Position numbers and translations under genes: made by a program. The notes beneath the pieces were generated by a model. It was not told the origin of the DNA. It made no database searches and saw only the letters and a list, made by a program, of their open reading frames with translations. DNA of 64,000 nucleotides from Tanypteryx hageni (taxonomy: Eukaryota; Arthropoda; Insecta; Odonata; Petaluridae): NCBI GenBank assembly GCA_028673005.1, contig CM054117.1:34568561-34632560 (forward strand), in the 5' to 3' direction. The first letter of the stretch is position 1, and each line of letters starts with the position of its first letter. Positions 33,158 to 45,030 of this stretch are shown here, piece after piece.

Positions 33158-34040
33158 TCACTCCAAGCGAGGTCTCTTGTTGGGAGGGTGGGATTCCTGC
33201 GAGTCCAGGCTGGCGATGGGGCGCTTATAGCGGTCCCACCACCTAGCCCGAATCTCGCCGAGCGCATTCACCTCTCGGTGCTGGGAGGCTGCCGCCTTCG
33301 CGTAGAATTCCCTGGACATTCTTGGCAAGAGTTTGTCCAGTGATTCCACGCTCCCGTCTTCGTGCAACCGGCTGACACTTTCGTATCGGGTACGACCGAG
33401 TATCAGCCGGAGTGCGATGTTCTGCACGACCTGGATCCTGCAAAGCGAGGTCTTGGGCACTCCGGACCAAACCGGAGCTGCGTAGGTCAGGATAGGCCGT
33501 ACGCAGCTCAGGTATAGGCGTCTCCGTGTGTCTGCCGACAAGGCGCGGGAGCTGAGGATGGGACGAAGTCTCATCAGAGCCCCGAGCGCCTTGCGGCGGA
33601 CGCTTTCTACCTGAGACTTCCAAAGAAGCCTCCGGTCCAACACAACGCCAAGGTAGGTGACCTCTTGGCTCCAGGGGATTACCTCCCCCATCACCGAAAG
33701 GTCGACTCCAGGCGGCGCTCCCCTTCCAGGGTGGATATACGCCGCAGGAATTCGGGTGGAGACAGCCAGCCGCATCCCACGTTGAGCCGTCTTCTCTACA
33801 CGCGGGTCGGGAGTCGCCGAGCCGGAACTGGGGGGGGGGGGGGGTATCCTCCACGCCCCTACACTCCGTCCAGCTCCGTCACCGGCCCGGTCGCGGCCTT
33901 CCATTTCCAGGCTCCTATATCACTCAGTGGCGATTCCCGCCGGTGGGACTGGGAGGGGAAGGAGAAAACCCCTAACGGTCCGCATCGCTGCCCAGTCGTC
34001 CGCGACCGCCTACGCGATGGCGGCCAGCGCTGCACTTGAA
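33158..34040 (-). pseudogene. GC-rich jockey-type LINE, RT C-terminal fragment
   Basis: The 248-codon minus-strand frame carries VTYLGVVLDRRLLWKSQV, ILSSRALSADTRRRLYLSC, VRPILTYAAPVWSGV and QVVQNIALRLILGRTRYESV. This is the thumb/connection region of a jockey-clade reverse transcriptase, ending in a basic tail (NKRPRLE). The upstream sequence to about 34,040 is the same ORF degraded by stops (KxxxW-like stretch). Catalytic domains are missing. The high GC content contrasts sharply with its surroundings and indicates a separate, younger LINE family. Confidence 0.85.
33830..33844. repeat. Poly-G tract
   Basis: Fifteen G on the plus strand inside the GC-rich LINE fragment. It encodes a Pro run antisense and is prone to length error. 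Confidence 0.9.
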
Positions 34041-34149
34041 GGCTGCCGTTATCTCTCTGGTGTCGGGGTAAGCGCCGGCAAGTAACGTCGTCACTCTCGG
34101 TTTATATGCCAAAATAGCGTTTATCGCCGTAATTATTATTTTCTACTCC

Positions 34150-34395
34150 AAAAAAACTCTTTTCAAACATCCTTATTCCTCAAACTCTTGATTTGTCTTC
34201 CCAAAAAGCATTCTTTTCAACAATTTTAGGGATCTCTGCCAGGAAAATCATTCGTTCTTGCAAATCTCGATTTTACCTCGGAGAAAACGTCTCTAATCCG
34301 GCAGCCTTCGCTTACTCTGTCAAAACAAGACTTCCGGCAATTCTCGGTTTCTCAGTCAAACAAAGCTCCGGGAATCTGTATAATGAAGTCCCTTA
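34150..34395 (+). repeat. Degenerate tandem motif repeat (CCGGCAATTCTCGG type)
   Basis: Units such as ATCCGGCAGCCTTCGCTTAC and TTCCGGCAATTCTCGGTTTC, then TCAGTCAAACAAAGCTCCGG, repeat at irregular 45-60-bp spacing. Closely matches the reverse complement of 2,135-2,290. Confidence 0.55.
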
Positions 34396-34559
34396 AGGAC
34401 AACTACATTATTATATATGTACAAAGAGTAAATAATACATTTTAGCTCGCTATATATAAAGGATTGTGATATATATATATATTTGTTTATTTATAATATT
34501 ATTCTTTCCATCAAATTACAGTAGGTACATTCAGCAGCGCAAGTGCTGAAAATGAGTTT

Positions 34560-34783
34560 TTACCTAAGTAAAAGGAATACATTACATGAATTTCAGTATC
34601 TTTATTCCCATTCACGCCAACAATCATTAAATGCCATTCTTGCATTTTTAAAAGTTAGTCCAGATATGACTGGCAAAAAATCCTTAATATGGATTTGAGA
34701 AGTTTGAATAATTTCAGTTTGTTATAGTGGTATATCTCCTTGACCTAAAAAGTCGGACATCATTTGCGGAAAATAAATTTTGA
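34560..34783 (-). repeat. GH18 gene D 3' flank
   Basis: Minus-strand 3' flank with a polyadenylation-type AATAAA (TTTATT at 34601-34606), collinear with the flanks of B and E and the inverse of the C 3' flank. The right arm of the large C/D inverted repeat begins here. Confidence 0.65.
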
Positions 34784-36901
34784 TTATCTTTTATCGGTTT
34801 CTAATTTTTTCGTTAAGGTGTTGTAGATCGTCCGAGTCAGGGGAAATGTTCCTTCTCCGCCATTTCCCTCGTAGTCATCCAGGAACAATGCCATGACGGA
34901 CGCCCCTCCTAAATTGTTTTCGACAACATAGCGACACTGCAAAGTATATAGAAACCCATAATTACAAAACTTTACGGTATTACAGTTACCATACATAATG
35001 CTAATGAATCTGCCACTTTAATTCTTATCATTTTTGACGTGCCAAAATTAACACTTATTTTGTATAATTCACTAATATTTGACAGTGAACCTTGTACTTC
35101 TTATTTGAGTTGCTGAATTGAATGTACGCTTTGCTTAAGTATAAATCATAAACTTTTTTATTAGCTCCTTGCAATAATTAATACCACCAATCATTTTGGC
35201 CGCAAACTGAATTAGATTAAATAATTTATGAATAAACATGTTGAGTTGTGGACAGGTTTCTACTATTTTCGATGAAACAATCTTCAGTAATGAATTTTTT
35301 TGCAGCTTCTACTAGTCGTCTGACGGAGATGTTTAATGTTAGTGGCCAGTAGCATAAGCACTTGTATTAAGAAACTGAAATTATTTTTTTACAAATCAAT
35401 ATGCTTCACAGTCCAACAGGCAGAAAACTCATGAAAAATGTAAGTTTATTAGACAATAGGAATAATTACTGTAAATAAAATTTGCATAGACATATTTTTA
35501 GATAATTTGTTCCACCGGCTACCCGTCATATTTGTCTTCTAAGGAAACTAGTTAAAAATAGTTATTATTAAAAATATTTGAGTTAAGTGTCTATTCAATA
35601 GTGAATTATTCTTACCTTCGCAGCAACAGAGGTGGGGTCGTCGTAACTAACCCAGAGGCCATCTTTGTTTGATGCGTACGGTGATTTAGTATCTTCATCT
35701 CGATGTATGACCCATTTTTGTGTCTGGTTTCCAAACCATTTCACTAGCTAACAGAAAATTAAGCAGAATTACATCTTTGTTATTTTGTTATTGCTATACA
35801 TGTATATAGAGATATAAAATATTCTGAATGACATACTAATGTTCACGTAAATCAAAATTTTAATCTCGATACTGATTGGAAATTCATTCGTATTGAGTAT
35901 TTTTTTATATAAATCATAATTTAAAAATTAGCATGAATGTAGAATATGGTCACATATATCACTAATACAAAGTCATTTTCCTGTAATGGTATGGAGATGT
36001 TTGACCGTAATTAACACGGACCTGTATTAATATAAATGTTACCTTTCCGTAAGCGATTGTAGGTGAATTCCCAAAATTCTCATAATTAACACTACTTGCT
36101 TCCGCACCCAATGAGGTTTCGTTGACGTTAGCCAGCTGAGCCATCTTCCCCACGGTGGTAATAAGTATCAGCATTTTGTTAGCAGGAACATTTTTAGAGA
36201 GGTAAATGTCGATACTGGATTTCTGAAAGGAAATCATGCGTTCAGTCCTCGATGATAATTCAGAAGTTTCCTCGTTATAGGAGTAAAGTATGTGCAATTT
36301 TCGTCTTTAGGATTTAGCAGCGTCATTGATCTAACGTCCGATATAATTGTGGATGGGTTAGACATTTATTAGAATACATAGCCAGTGGTTGGCACGACGT
36401 TACATTAATTACAATGGTTACGACCCTCTTAGTGATCGCGCAGGCGTACATTAATTAACAAACCATAAAAACAACAAAAAGGTGCACACATGGGCGCGCC
36501 TGCTCATAGATAAGGAATAACGACATTTACTTAAATCATTCGATTATTAATACGTACCACTGAAGTCAGAGAGGAAAACAATCCCGTGACTCCATCTTTA
36601 GGGGACCAATAATTAAAGGTCTTGACGGTGACGAAGTCGCAGGTTCTGAAATGGAAGTTATTTTTTTTTATTGGACAGTCCTTGCTCAACGACATAAACT
36701 GAACATATCATGAATGAACGAAGTCATGTGTCTTAATGTGATTTATCGTAATAATGCTCACCTTACTATCACATTGAGGTCGCGTTCTACAAGCAAAATT
36801 TCTTCATCTACTGGTAGAAGAGCCGAGAGTAGGAAGCCGTGCTCGTCGAATTCGGCGCGAAGATCATTAAGCATTGAAGCGAAGTAAGTCTCTGGCAAAG
36901 A

Positions 36902-37280
36902 CTTTTAAAAGGATCATGAAAATCGAAGTATAATCACTGTTATTTTTCATTGCTATTTTTGATGTTAGCGTAAATGTTGGCCATCCATTTTTAGACTTCC
37001 ATTGCATTTAATACCAAGAGCTAATGTGTGCAAAATTATGTGCCAAAGGACTTGAAAACATAATGACAGTTAAGTCAACCTCATTGTTTCACGGGCCATA
37101 AATAAAAGTCAATTTTAGTCATTGTTAAACAAAATAGATTTAGTATACAATGGATTGCTCATGCATAACAATTTTCGCTGGCTTAGTTGTGGTAGTGTAA
37201 TTGAATGAATGCTGTGTTGAGCGTTTAAATGAAATTAAAATGTTTTTAAATGTGAGAATAAAATAGATTTTTTAAACTAG
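36902..37280 (+). pseudogene. hAT transposase relic in intron 4 of D, first part
   Basis: The plus-strand frames around 37,155-37,250 give LLMHNNFRWLS followed by VIECC-like and LNEIKMF-like residues, the same ZBED5/FAM200-type hAT relic as in A and C. It is antisense to D. The relic resumes at 38,739 after a 1.44-kb insertion. Confidence 0.6.
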
Positions 37281-37288
37281 AAGTTGTA

Positions 37289-38730
37289 CATCTACATCTA
37301 CATGATACCCTGCAAGTCACTTTTTTGGTGGATGGCAGGGGTGCAGTACACCAATGTTTCCTCCTTTTACTACGTTATCTTTTCCTATTATGTTCTCTTA
37401 TCGTCGTAGGAAAAACGATCCTCTATATCGCTCCGTTCTACAATCGATCTCGCGAATCTTATGCTCGCTGTCCTGCCTTCTGAGATACGTTGGGCTTCTG
37501 ATATGACTTACTACAATACATCCTTCATCATAGCTTCGCTGGCCGCACAAAAACCCTTCGCGGACCGGTCTAAGATATCCACCTGCCCTACATATAATCG
37601 ATCACACATACTTTATGACTGTTGTCTTGCCCAGGGGCGCATTTATGGATAATGGAGCCCTGCGCGGAGTCTTTTTTGAGGCACTATTCAGTTACCTAAA
37701 ACGTGACTGTCTGAAAATATGACGAAGCTAAACGCATAAGAATGAGTTAATTTTAACATAAGTTTTAAACTATGATATTAATTCATGATATAGGTACCTA
37801 ATGGTGATGGACATTGTCGTTCTTTTTGTATATTTGTTTTTTTTTCTTATCGTCCTCCAACCATAACGATACGAAGGATTCGTTCCTTTCATTCCATTGG
37901 CGCACGTATGAACTTGTTTAAATTTCAGATTTCCTGCGATGAATGTTGGAAAACTGTTTGTTGTTATGATTTTTCGACTCCTCATTTTGTTCATAATAAT
38001 TTCATTAATAACAAATTTGTTAATGTAAATACTAAACGACATGGGCGTACGGTGAGGGGGGATCTTGGGGTCAGAACCCCCCAAAATTTTCGAACGAACT
38101 TTAAAAAATTGACTGAGCAATCTAAATCACTGCATTGGGTAATTGCTATGTAACAAAATTAAACTAGATAGTATTTAGTTACATTCTGAAAAACCTTCCA
38201 AAACATCTTCCAAATTCCGCTTCTTTTGCGCTCCATTTATTGTTATGAAGCAGAAAAATTACTACTTCCATCAAGGCCAAAGCAATCCTTTTCGTCGTTG
38301 ATATCCCCGATATATTTCTCTCTCACGTTTCAAGAACCTTTGGTGGAAGAATTTAAAAAAATTTAGAATGAAAATTAATTCTTAATAATTTTTATATTTT
38401 TTAAATTAAGAAATTAAAGAATTTTTGTGGAAGAATGGTAAAAATCTTTGACGATATATTTTTCCTCCTAAAAAGCAAAGTATTATAAAGTTATTATAAA
38501 TAATTTTGAAGTACGTTTGGTTGTTTCTTGTCTATTAATATCCCATACACCCATAATATCCCTTTATTCACAAGTATTTCGAAGTACAGAAGTCAAATCT
38601 TGCAATCCCAATAAACAACAGAAAACATTTTGTTGCGCTTCGGAAAGAACAGAGATACATCACTCGTTCCTCTAACTCCGGAACGAAATTCTCTGACATC
38701 TACATCTACATGTTTCCCTGCAATTCACCC
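37289..38730. mobile_element. 1.44-kb insertion with 8-bp target duplication and terminal direct repeats
   Basis: Interrupts the hAT relic exactly: AAGTTGTA occurs on both sides (37281-37288 and 38731-38738), and gene C has the uninterrupted version (CAGTTGTAGC in reverse). Both ends start CATCTACATCTACATG and continue to CCCTGCAA and TCAC within 35 bases, so the ends are direct rather than inverted repeats. The interior contains other repeat-like pieces (GGGGCGCATTTATGG; GGGCGTACGGTGAGG) and no convincing ORF. Confidence 0.75.
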
Positions 38731-38738
38731 AAGTTGTA

Positions 38739-39200
38739 GCATGTGTCAGCAAGCATACTTTATTTTTACCGACTTGTCATTGCAACTAAATGAGCTGAAT
38801 AATATTATGTGTTTCTGTAAAACCTGTAGTTGTTATGTTCGACGTTTCTTGATGAAGCCAAAAAATATTCAAAGTACGTGGAGGATGGTCGTTTTAAGTA
38901 CTTTTCTTCCTTGAAGAAGCATTTATGGAAGCAGAAAAATAAGAAATATTCGACTGAATGGATTTAAATTATTTTGAAATGCAACTAGTTTTTTTCAGTC
39001 CAGATAAAAATGGTAACAAAATTTTATAGATTAAGGATTAGAATTTGAATCCTTTGATCGAGATCATCAGACAAGTGTTATAAAAAAGAGTAATGAAAAA
39101 TAAATTCTAAAATTGTGAAATGCTATTCCTGAAAATTTTGAGCCACTAATGCTATGTCAATTTTAAAGTTATTTTCATCAGCTTACTGTTGTGAAACTTT
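38739..39200 (+). pseudogene. hAT transposase relic in intron 4 of D, second part
   Basis: Continuation of the relic after the insertion; inverse alignment to 25,240-25,880 in gene C. A frame around 38,740-38,914 is open but carries no diagnostic motif. Confidence 0.55.
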
Positions 39201-41028
39201 GTTTTCTGTGAGGAACAGTATAAAATCCTCTGAGATCTGAGTGCTGCTTGTGTAGCATTGAAATGCACAAACTAATAAAATGCATACAGATAATTAATAA
39301 ATGAAAATATTTTCCTTTGTAATTTGTTAACTTTTTATCTTATATAATCAATGGCCAATTTCTGATTAGTTTGTAGTTAAAATTCGTCAAACGGACGTGG
39401 AGGTATATTCTTGTACCTTTCCATTTTGACATTTCAGTTTTTGTGATATATTTCCTATATAAGTTAATTTATGTAAATGTTTGTCACTTCCACATTGTCA
39501 TACAAATGCATCACCCAGAGTATTCCTAAAAAGAATTACAGAATATCTCCCGCACTTCGGTTTGAATTTACAATTGGAATCAATTCAAGACAATTATTTC
39601 ACTATTAATTGTCGTACATAAACAATAAGACATACTTGTATAGAGAAAGTCATGTGACGTGTAGATCAGACATTTTAGTAATGGTAGCAAGCAAACTAGA
39701 AAATGTTCGCCATCAGTGTCCTAGAGTCTACTAGCTGGTAGATAATAAATTCTGTATACTGCCTTTCTGTACGACAAATAGTTATTGAGATACTGAAGGG
39801 GTCACATAGCCGTATGGACAGACATTAGGAATATTTATATATAGGATTTTAAAAGTAATTAATCAGTTGGAGGTTATATTAGATTCATTATTCGATGTTT
39901 GCTCATTTATTATTTAAATGAAATTACTGTTATTTTATTAATAGAAGTATGATTTAATATCAAAAGGAGGAACGCATCATTCCGAGAGGAAAATAACACG
40001 AAACCAAGGAGTTATAATTTATTTATACGTGCATTATGAGAACAATTATGAATGATAGAGACTAATGTATTTATTTTTTACCTTTTCTTCGTCCTTCGGA
40101 AAAATCCAGTCAATTACCAATCCGTCGAATCCGTGTTTCTGAAAAATTGCAACAGCGCTTCTAACAAAAATTGACCTTTCAGAGCTTGTTTGTGGTATCT
40201 GTAAAAAGAATGACGTTGCGGTTGAGTAATGGGAAAAGTGAGATTAAATTCAGACATAATTATATCATCTTCGTAGTAAACATAAATTTTTGTGGACAAT
40301 TAAATTTAAAACGAGATAACATGAATTTCTCGTCAACCGTTTTTATAAGATATTTGTAGTCTAACAAAGTAATGCATCTAGACATTAAATTTGAGTTATT
40401 AACATTGTTACGTAGCATTGTCTTTTACGTAGTTATTGATTAAGTGAAGCATATAGCTCAATAGGCTCGCTTAACAAATTCAAGAATTCATTCAATAACT
40501 GACCTTATTCCTACAACACAACTCGACGTACAGTAGAACCTTTAATTTCGGGTTGTTATCCTTCAGCTTTGTTAATCGATCGTAGTAACCTTCGAGTCAG
40601 AAAATATTGAGAGTTATTAGAATGGGGATTATAATTTCAGGTAGATTTTATTACGCCTAACCTTTTCCATCATTCTCATAGTAGGCATCTCGTGCGTTTC
40701 TCGGCGCTACTTCCCCGGTTTCATTGTTGATTTCTCCATTGACATACACCAGATGAGTGCAAAGTGTGACATCTATGTCTTCCGGTTCCAGATTCTCTCC
40801 AGAAGTATAAGGAACTGCGGCGTAGTAACACACAACTCGTTTTTCCGCGTCCAATATTTGAGCACCTTCTGAAAATTGTTAAAAAAGTGGTTCTCACCCT
40901 ACGAAATTAATTAATGAGTTTTTTGACGTTTTTTATAAATACTGTAGAATATATTTACCAATTACTAGTAGTAACTGTAAAAGTCCAACAATGGTCACAC
41001 AGAAGGTATTCATTTTTGCCGCATGCAT

Positions 41029-41800
41029 TATTCTAAAATGAAAAATATCCGCTGAATTTAAAGTATTTATGTGATTATGAATGTGTTACACTGAGATATT
41101 GATTCTTGGAAGTAACATCTATCTACCACATATAATATTGCATGATATTGTTGGTTATTCATATAAACGTGTCCAGTTTATAACATCCTTTGTTTTATTT
41201 TGGTTATTAATATATTTTAACTAAGTACATGGGTAATAGATTCATGAAAATCAATGGGATACGACAAATGGATAGTTTTAGACTACTCACTTTTTCCAGA
41301 GAATCTTCTTATGCTGTTTGCACTGTGTAGGGTTGTTTCCTACTGGACGTGGATTCCCTATCCAAAGTATTATTTTAATCGTTTTTCATTTCTTCGCTGA
41401 TATCATGACCGTCGTTCAAATTCCTCGTACAGGGAGAGATAAAATTTGCTTATAAGGGCAAAAAAGTTTAGTAATTGTGAATAAAAATCTCCGTGACACT
41501 CATTTTTTTCGATATGTATGTAATCTTCTCTAATGATATGCAGAGAGGTCAATGCGGAAACATCTGTTTGCCCGACTTTGATAATTATGGTTAGAAATTA
41601 CGGAGCATTTTTAATGATCAATATACGTCTACTATATCATCTTGCAATAATTAAATTGATCCTATAGATCCCAATTAAAATTTTCCTTTTCCTGAGACAT
41701 ATTGAGTATTTCAGTTACATTTGTTCTATTACCCTATTAGATGCTATAAAAGAAGCCAGGTGGCACATGGCCAACAGGATCTATGGTAAAGTTAAAAGGA
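41029..41800 (-). repeat. GH18 gene D 5' flank (right arm of inverted repeat)
   Basis: Inverse of the C upstream region. The TATCTCAGT initiator-like block and the CCTACACAGTGCxAA / GGATAGGGAATC blocks are kept. Homology ends near 41,800. Confidence 0.75.
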
Positions 41801-42409
41801 AAAAGAAACAGCACAATTTTTAAAATAAAACATTTGAGGTGTATCCCAAGCAGTACTACAGCATTCATCTCTCTCTGAAGCTAAAATATTTTCATTGTAT
41901 AACTTTGTTCAGTCTCTGCAATAAACATGCTATATGTGTCTAGACCGACGGAATTACGATCATTTTGGAATTACGATTGGGCGAAGTACGTGTCGTTTAT
42001 GCTCATATCCGTCAAACGCGGTACGGATACGTTTATTCCATGTGACCCATTTTAGACATTTTATTTTTTAAATAACACGGCTTGTTTCTTTTTCTCAATG
42101 TTTCAGTGATCTTATCGTACAATTTCTTTTTTAATATTAAACGAATGCTTTTAAGGTGTCATTCAAAATGTGAAACTCTTAATGTGTTCAGCGTACAGAG
42201 TGATGAATATGATTACAATATTACCTACAAATCGCCCTCGATGTCAACGCCTTCAAAGTTTATTATCAGCAGTTACACTCTTGAGTTATTTTTAAACACT
42301 AAATAATTTTCGCAGTGAAAACAATAAGTTAACAAAATTGTTATATGTTGCTATATTTCTGAAAATACCAATGCACCCTTAAAATTTTCGTTGACGGCCC
42401 TTGTATAAT
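41801..42409. other. No gene seen
   Basis: AT-rich. The block at 41,830-41,945 recurs at 43,025-43,150, bounding the duplicated 5' flank. The 74-codon ORF at 42,082 has no recognisable feature. Confidence 0.4.
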
Positions 42410-42592
42410 AATTCTTGGGTTCTCCGCTTATCCAACGCATTTATTCCTTCAATTTTCTCCGCCGAACAAACGCTTTTATTCTCACAAAACCTTGTTTCAT
42501 CGCCGAGAAAACGCTATTGCTTCCTCAATTATAGGTTTTTCCGGAAAATCTCGCCCTGGTAAAACCGAATAGCGAGGTTTCCCTCCCACAGG
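42410..42592 (+). repeat. Degenerate tandem motif repeat, decayed copy
   Basis: Units with TTCTCCGCCGAACAAACGCT, TCGCCGAGAAAACGCT and TTCCGGAAAATCTCGCC resemble the repeat class at 34,150 and 2,135. It lies exactly between the two copies of the GH18 5' flank. Confidence 0.4.
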
Positions 42593-43155
42593 TTGTTTCC
42601 TACTGGACGTGGATTCCCTATCCAAAGCATTATTTTAATCGTTTTTTATTTCTTCGCTGTTATCATGACCGTCGTTCAAACTCCTCGGACAGTGAGAGAT
42701 AACATTTACTTATGAGGACAAATAAGTGTGGTAATTGAGAGTAACAAACTCCGTGATATGCAAAGACGCCAATGCGGAATTATCGGTTTGCGAGACTTTT
42801 GATATTAATTCTTAGAAATTACAGAGCATTTTTAATGATCAATACTCGTCTACTATATCATTTTGAAATAATTTAATTGAACCTATAGGTCGTAATTAAA
42901 ATTTTCCTTTTTTTCTGAGACATATTTAGTATTTCAGTTACATTTGTTTGATTACACTGTTATATACTATAACATGACCAACATGATCTCTGGTAAAGTT
43001 AAAATGAAAAAGAAACAGCATTATTTTTTAAATAAAATATTTGAGATGTATCCCTAGCAGTACCACAACATTCATCTCTCTTTGAAGCTAAAATATTTTC
43101 ATTATATAATTGTGTTTTGTCTCTGGAATAAACATGCGATATGTGTCTAGACCAA
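42593..43155 (-). repeat. Orphan GH18 5' flank
   Basis: Near-identical to 41,335-41,945 (GGTTGTTTCCTACTGGACGTGGATTCCCTATCCAAAG and onward) in the same orientation, but no exon 1 follows on the minus strand. It is a relic of an additional gene between D and E. Confidence 0.75.
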
Positions 43156-43499
43156 TGGAATGATGATGGACGCATCTCTCAATGCCGAACTTCCAGTCCC
43201 TGTGGCCCGTCTACACTGATCTTTATATACCAGCGATAATGGCAGCGACGAATCACGACCCGGCCTGGCAGGATAGTCCGGGACGGACGTTCGGCAAGGT
43301 TGAGACGGACGTCCATGTCGCATTACGCGACAATTTCTTTATTAGGTTCAGAAACATTTGCTTTAACATAATTTAATTAAATTTAATTTAATCTAAAACA
43401 GTTATTACTGTTTCAAAAGTCAAGTTTTGTTTGATTGTACAACTGCAATATTCCAGATTCCAATATAAGCCGATGGTTTGCAACATATAGTAACTGAAA
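43156..43499. other. No gene seen; GC-richer patch
   Basis: 43,160-43,330 is unusually GC-rich (GACCCGGCCTGGCAGGATAG) with a 64-codon frame of no known family. The rest is AT-rich. Confidence 0.35.
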
Positions 43500-43920
43500 C
43501 GCGTCATTTGACGGAAATACGCCAGTTGTATTATATATATATAGAGAAAGTTAAAAGTACACTTTGGTACGTATTAACTTAACGATAGTTCTCCTATGAC
43601 ATTTTTTTCTTTCATTTAATTACAGACGATACATTCAGCAATACAACTGCTTCAAACGAATTCTTACCTATGAAAAATGAACGCATTAGATGTATTTCAG
43701 TTCCATTATTCTCATTCATGCAATCTATGGCCAGATATGCCACTTCATTATTGCCACTCTTACATTTTATGAGGTAGTTCAGATATGACTGGAAAAAATA
43801 GTTAATAGGGATTTGATAAGGCTGAATAATTGCTGATTTTATAGCGGTAATGGTCCTTGAGCTAAAAAGTAGAGAAACAATTAAGTAAGATATATTTTTA
43901 ATTATCCTTTATCGGTTTCT
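43500..43920 (-). repeat. GH18 fragment E 3' flank
   Basis: Collinear with the B 3' flank (18,460-18,874), including the box GCAATACAACTGCTTCAAAC. Confidence 0.65.
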
Positions 43921-45030
43921 CTTTTTTCGTTAAGGTGTTGTAGGTCATCCATGTCAGCCTTCTGCGCCATTACCCTCGTAGTCATCCATATCACACTGCA
44001 AAGATTACAAAATCACAATTAGAAAACGCAACAGTATTATAGTTACCATTTTTTATACAAGTTAATCTGCCTCTATCTCTTTACGGGAACCAACCCCGTC
44101 TGTTGGGAATCGATTTGCTCGGCATTTATTTTCGAAACTACATATTCTTTTACACGATCTAAAATCTAAACAGTAAAATTAACCATGGTAAATTTTAATT
44201 TTTTGCACCAAGTGATTCATTATCTGATGTATATACAATGTTTACTATTTAATTATTTAGTATATTTTAATAAATGATTAACTTATAATTCATTCCTACT
44301 TGTTATTTTTAACGTTCCACAATTAACTGTTATTTTGTAGGATAAATGGCGACAATGAGTCACATAATTTTACTTAAGTTTTATACCGAGTGAATCTTGA
44401 ATAGATTTTTAATGTATTCCTTTATTACCCACACGACATTTTGACTGCCAACTAAACTAGATTAAATTATTTATAATCATAAATATTCGAGTTATGAATA
44501 GGTTTTACTATTTTCGATTGAAGTAAATTTTTGTGATGAATTACTTTCTAGTTATTACTAGTTGTCTTACAGACTTATGTCACGTTAGTGGCAGGGAGCA
44601 GTGAGGCTAGTACATATTAGGAAATGATAATAGGTTTTCAAATCAATATGATTTACCATCAAAATCGTAAAATAATTCATGCTAGATGTAGGTTTAGAAG
44701 ATGAAAGTAATCATTTCTGGAAGTATAGCTAAATATACACCTATTCATATTTTCAAACATTTAATCCACCGTCCACCAGTTATATTTGACAGCAAAGTAG
44801 ACTAGTTAAAAATATTTATTCTTTTATATGCTTGAGTTTTGCACACGTACGTACAGTTTTGGATGAAAAATATCTTGTTATTGATGACTTATTTTTACCT
44901 TCGCAGCGATAGATGTGAGGTCGTCGTAGCTAAACCAGAGGCAATCTTTGTTTAATGCGTAAGGTGAATCAGTATCTTCATCCCGACGTATGGCCCAGTT
45001 TTCTGTCTGGTTTCCAAACCATTTGACTAA
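43921..45030 (-). pseudogene. GH18 chitinase-like 3' fragment E (exons 8-9)
   Basis: Exon 8 (45030-44899) is open: LVKWFGNQTENWAIRRDE to CLWFSYDDLTSIAAK, with AG acceptor and GT donor. Exon 9 is destroyed by an internal deletion: after the AG it reads CDMDDYEGNGAEG and then TGA, missing the RYVVENNLGG segment. The neighbourhood parallels fragment B along about 2.4 kb (18,620-21,065 against 43,660-46,045), so B and E are products of one older duplication. Confidence 0.85.

Larger units (their letters stand above)
34784..41028 (-). pseudogene. GH18 chitinase-like gene D, nearly intact, one in-frame stop
   Basis: Nine exons in descending order: 41028-40959, 40865-40662, 40589-40504, 40198-40082, 36901-36762, 36645-36558, 36330-36043, 35747-35616, 34936-34784. 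All have GT-AG borders and the same phases as C; about 425 codons. Signal peptide MHAAKMNTFCVTIVGLLQLL; then AEKRVVCYYAA, a six-residue insertion relative to C (around PYTSGE), KVLLYVELCC, DGLVIDWIFP, LSKNVPANKMLILITTVG, GLWVSYDDPTSVAAK and LDDYEGNGGEGTFPL. It has the same loss of catalytic Glu as C. The only lesion is TAA at 36309-36307, eight codons into exon 7 as drawn. If exon 7 really begins a few bases later, D could be functional. Intron 4 holds a hAT relic and a 1.44-kb insertion. Confidence 0.75.

Noticed and set aside
33243..33854. 203-codon minus-strand ORF
   Set aside because: Alternative frame of the GC-rich LINE fragment; the 248-codon frame carries the reverse-transcriptase-associated motifs.
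42082..42306. 74-codon plus-strand ORF
   Set aside because: No homology, signal or splice support; AT-rich chance frame.
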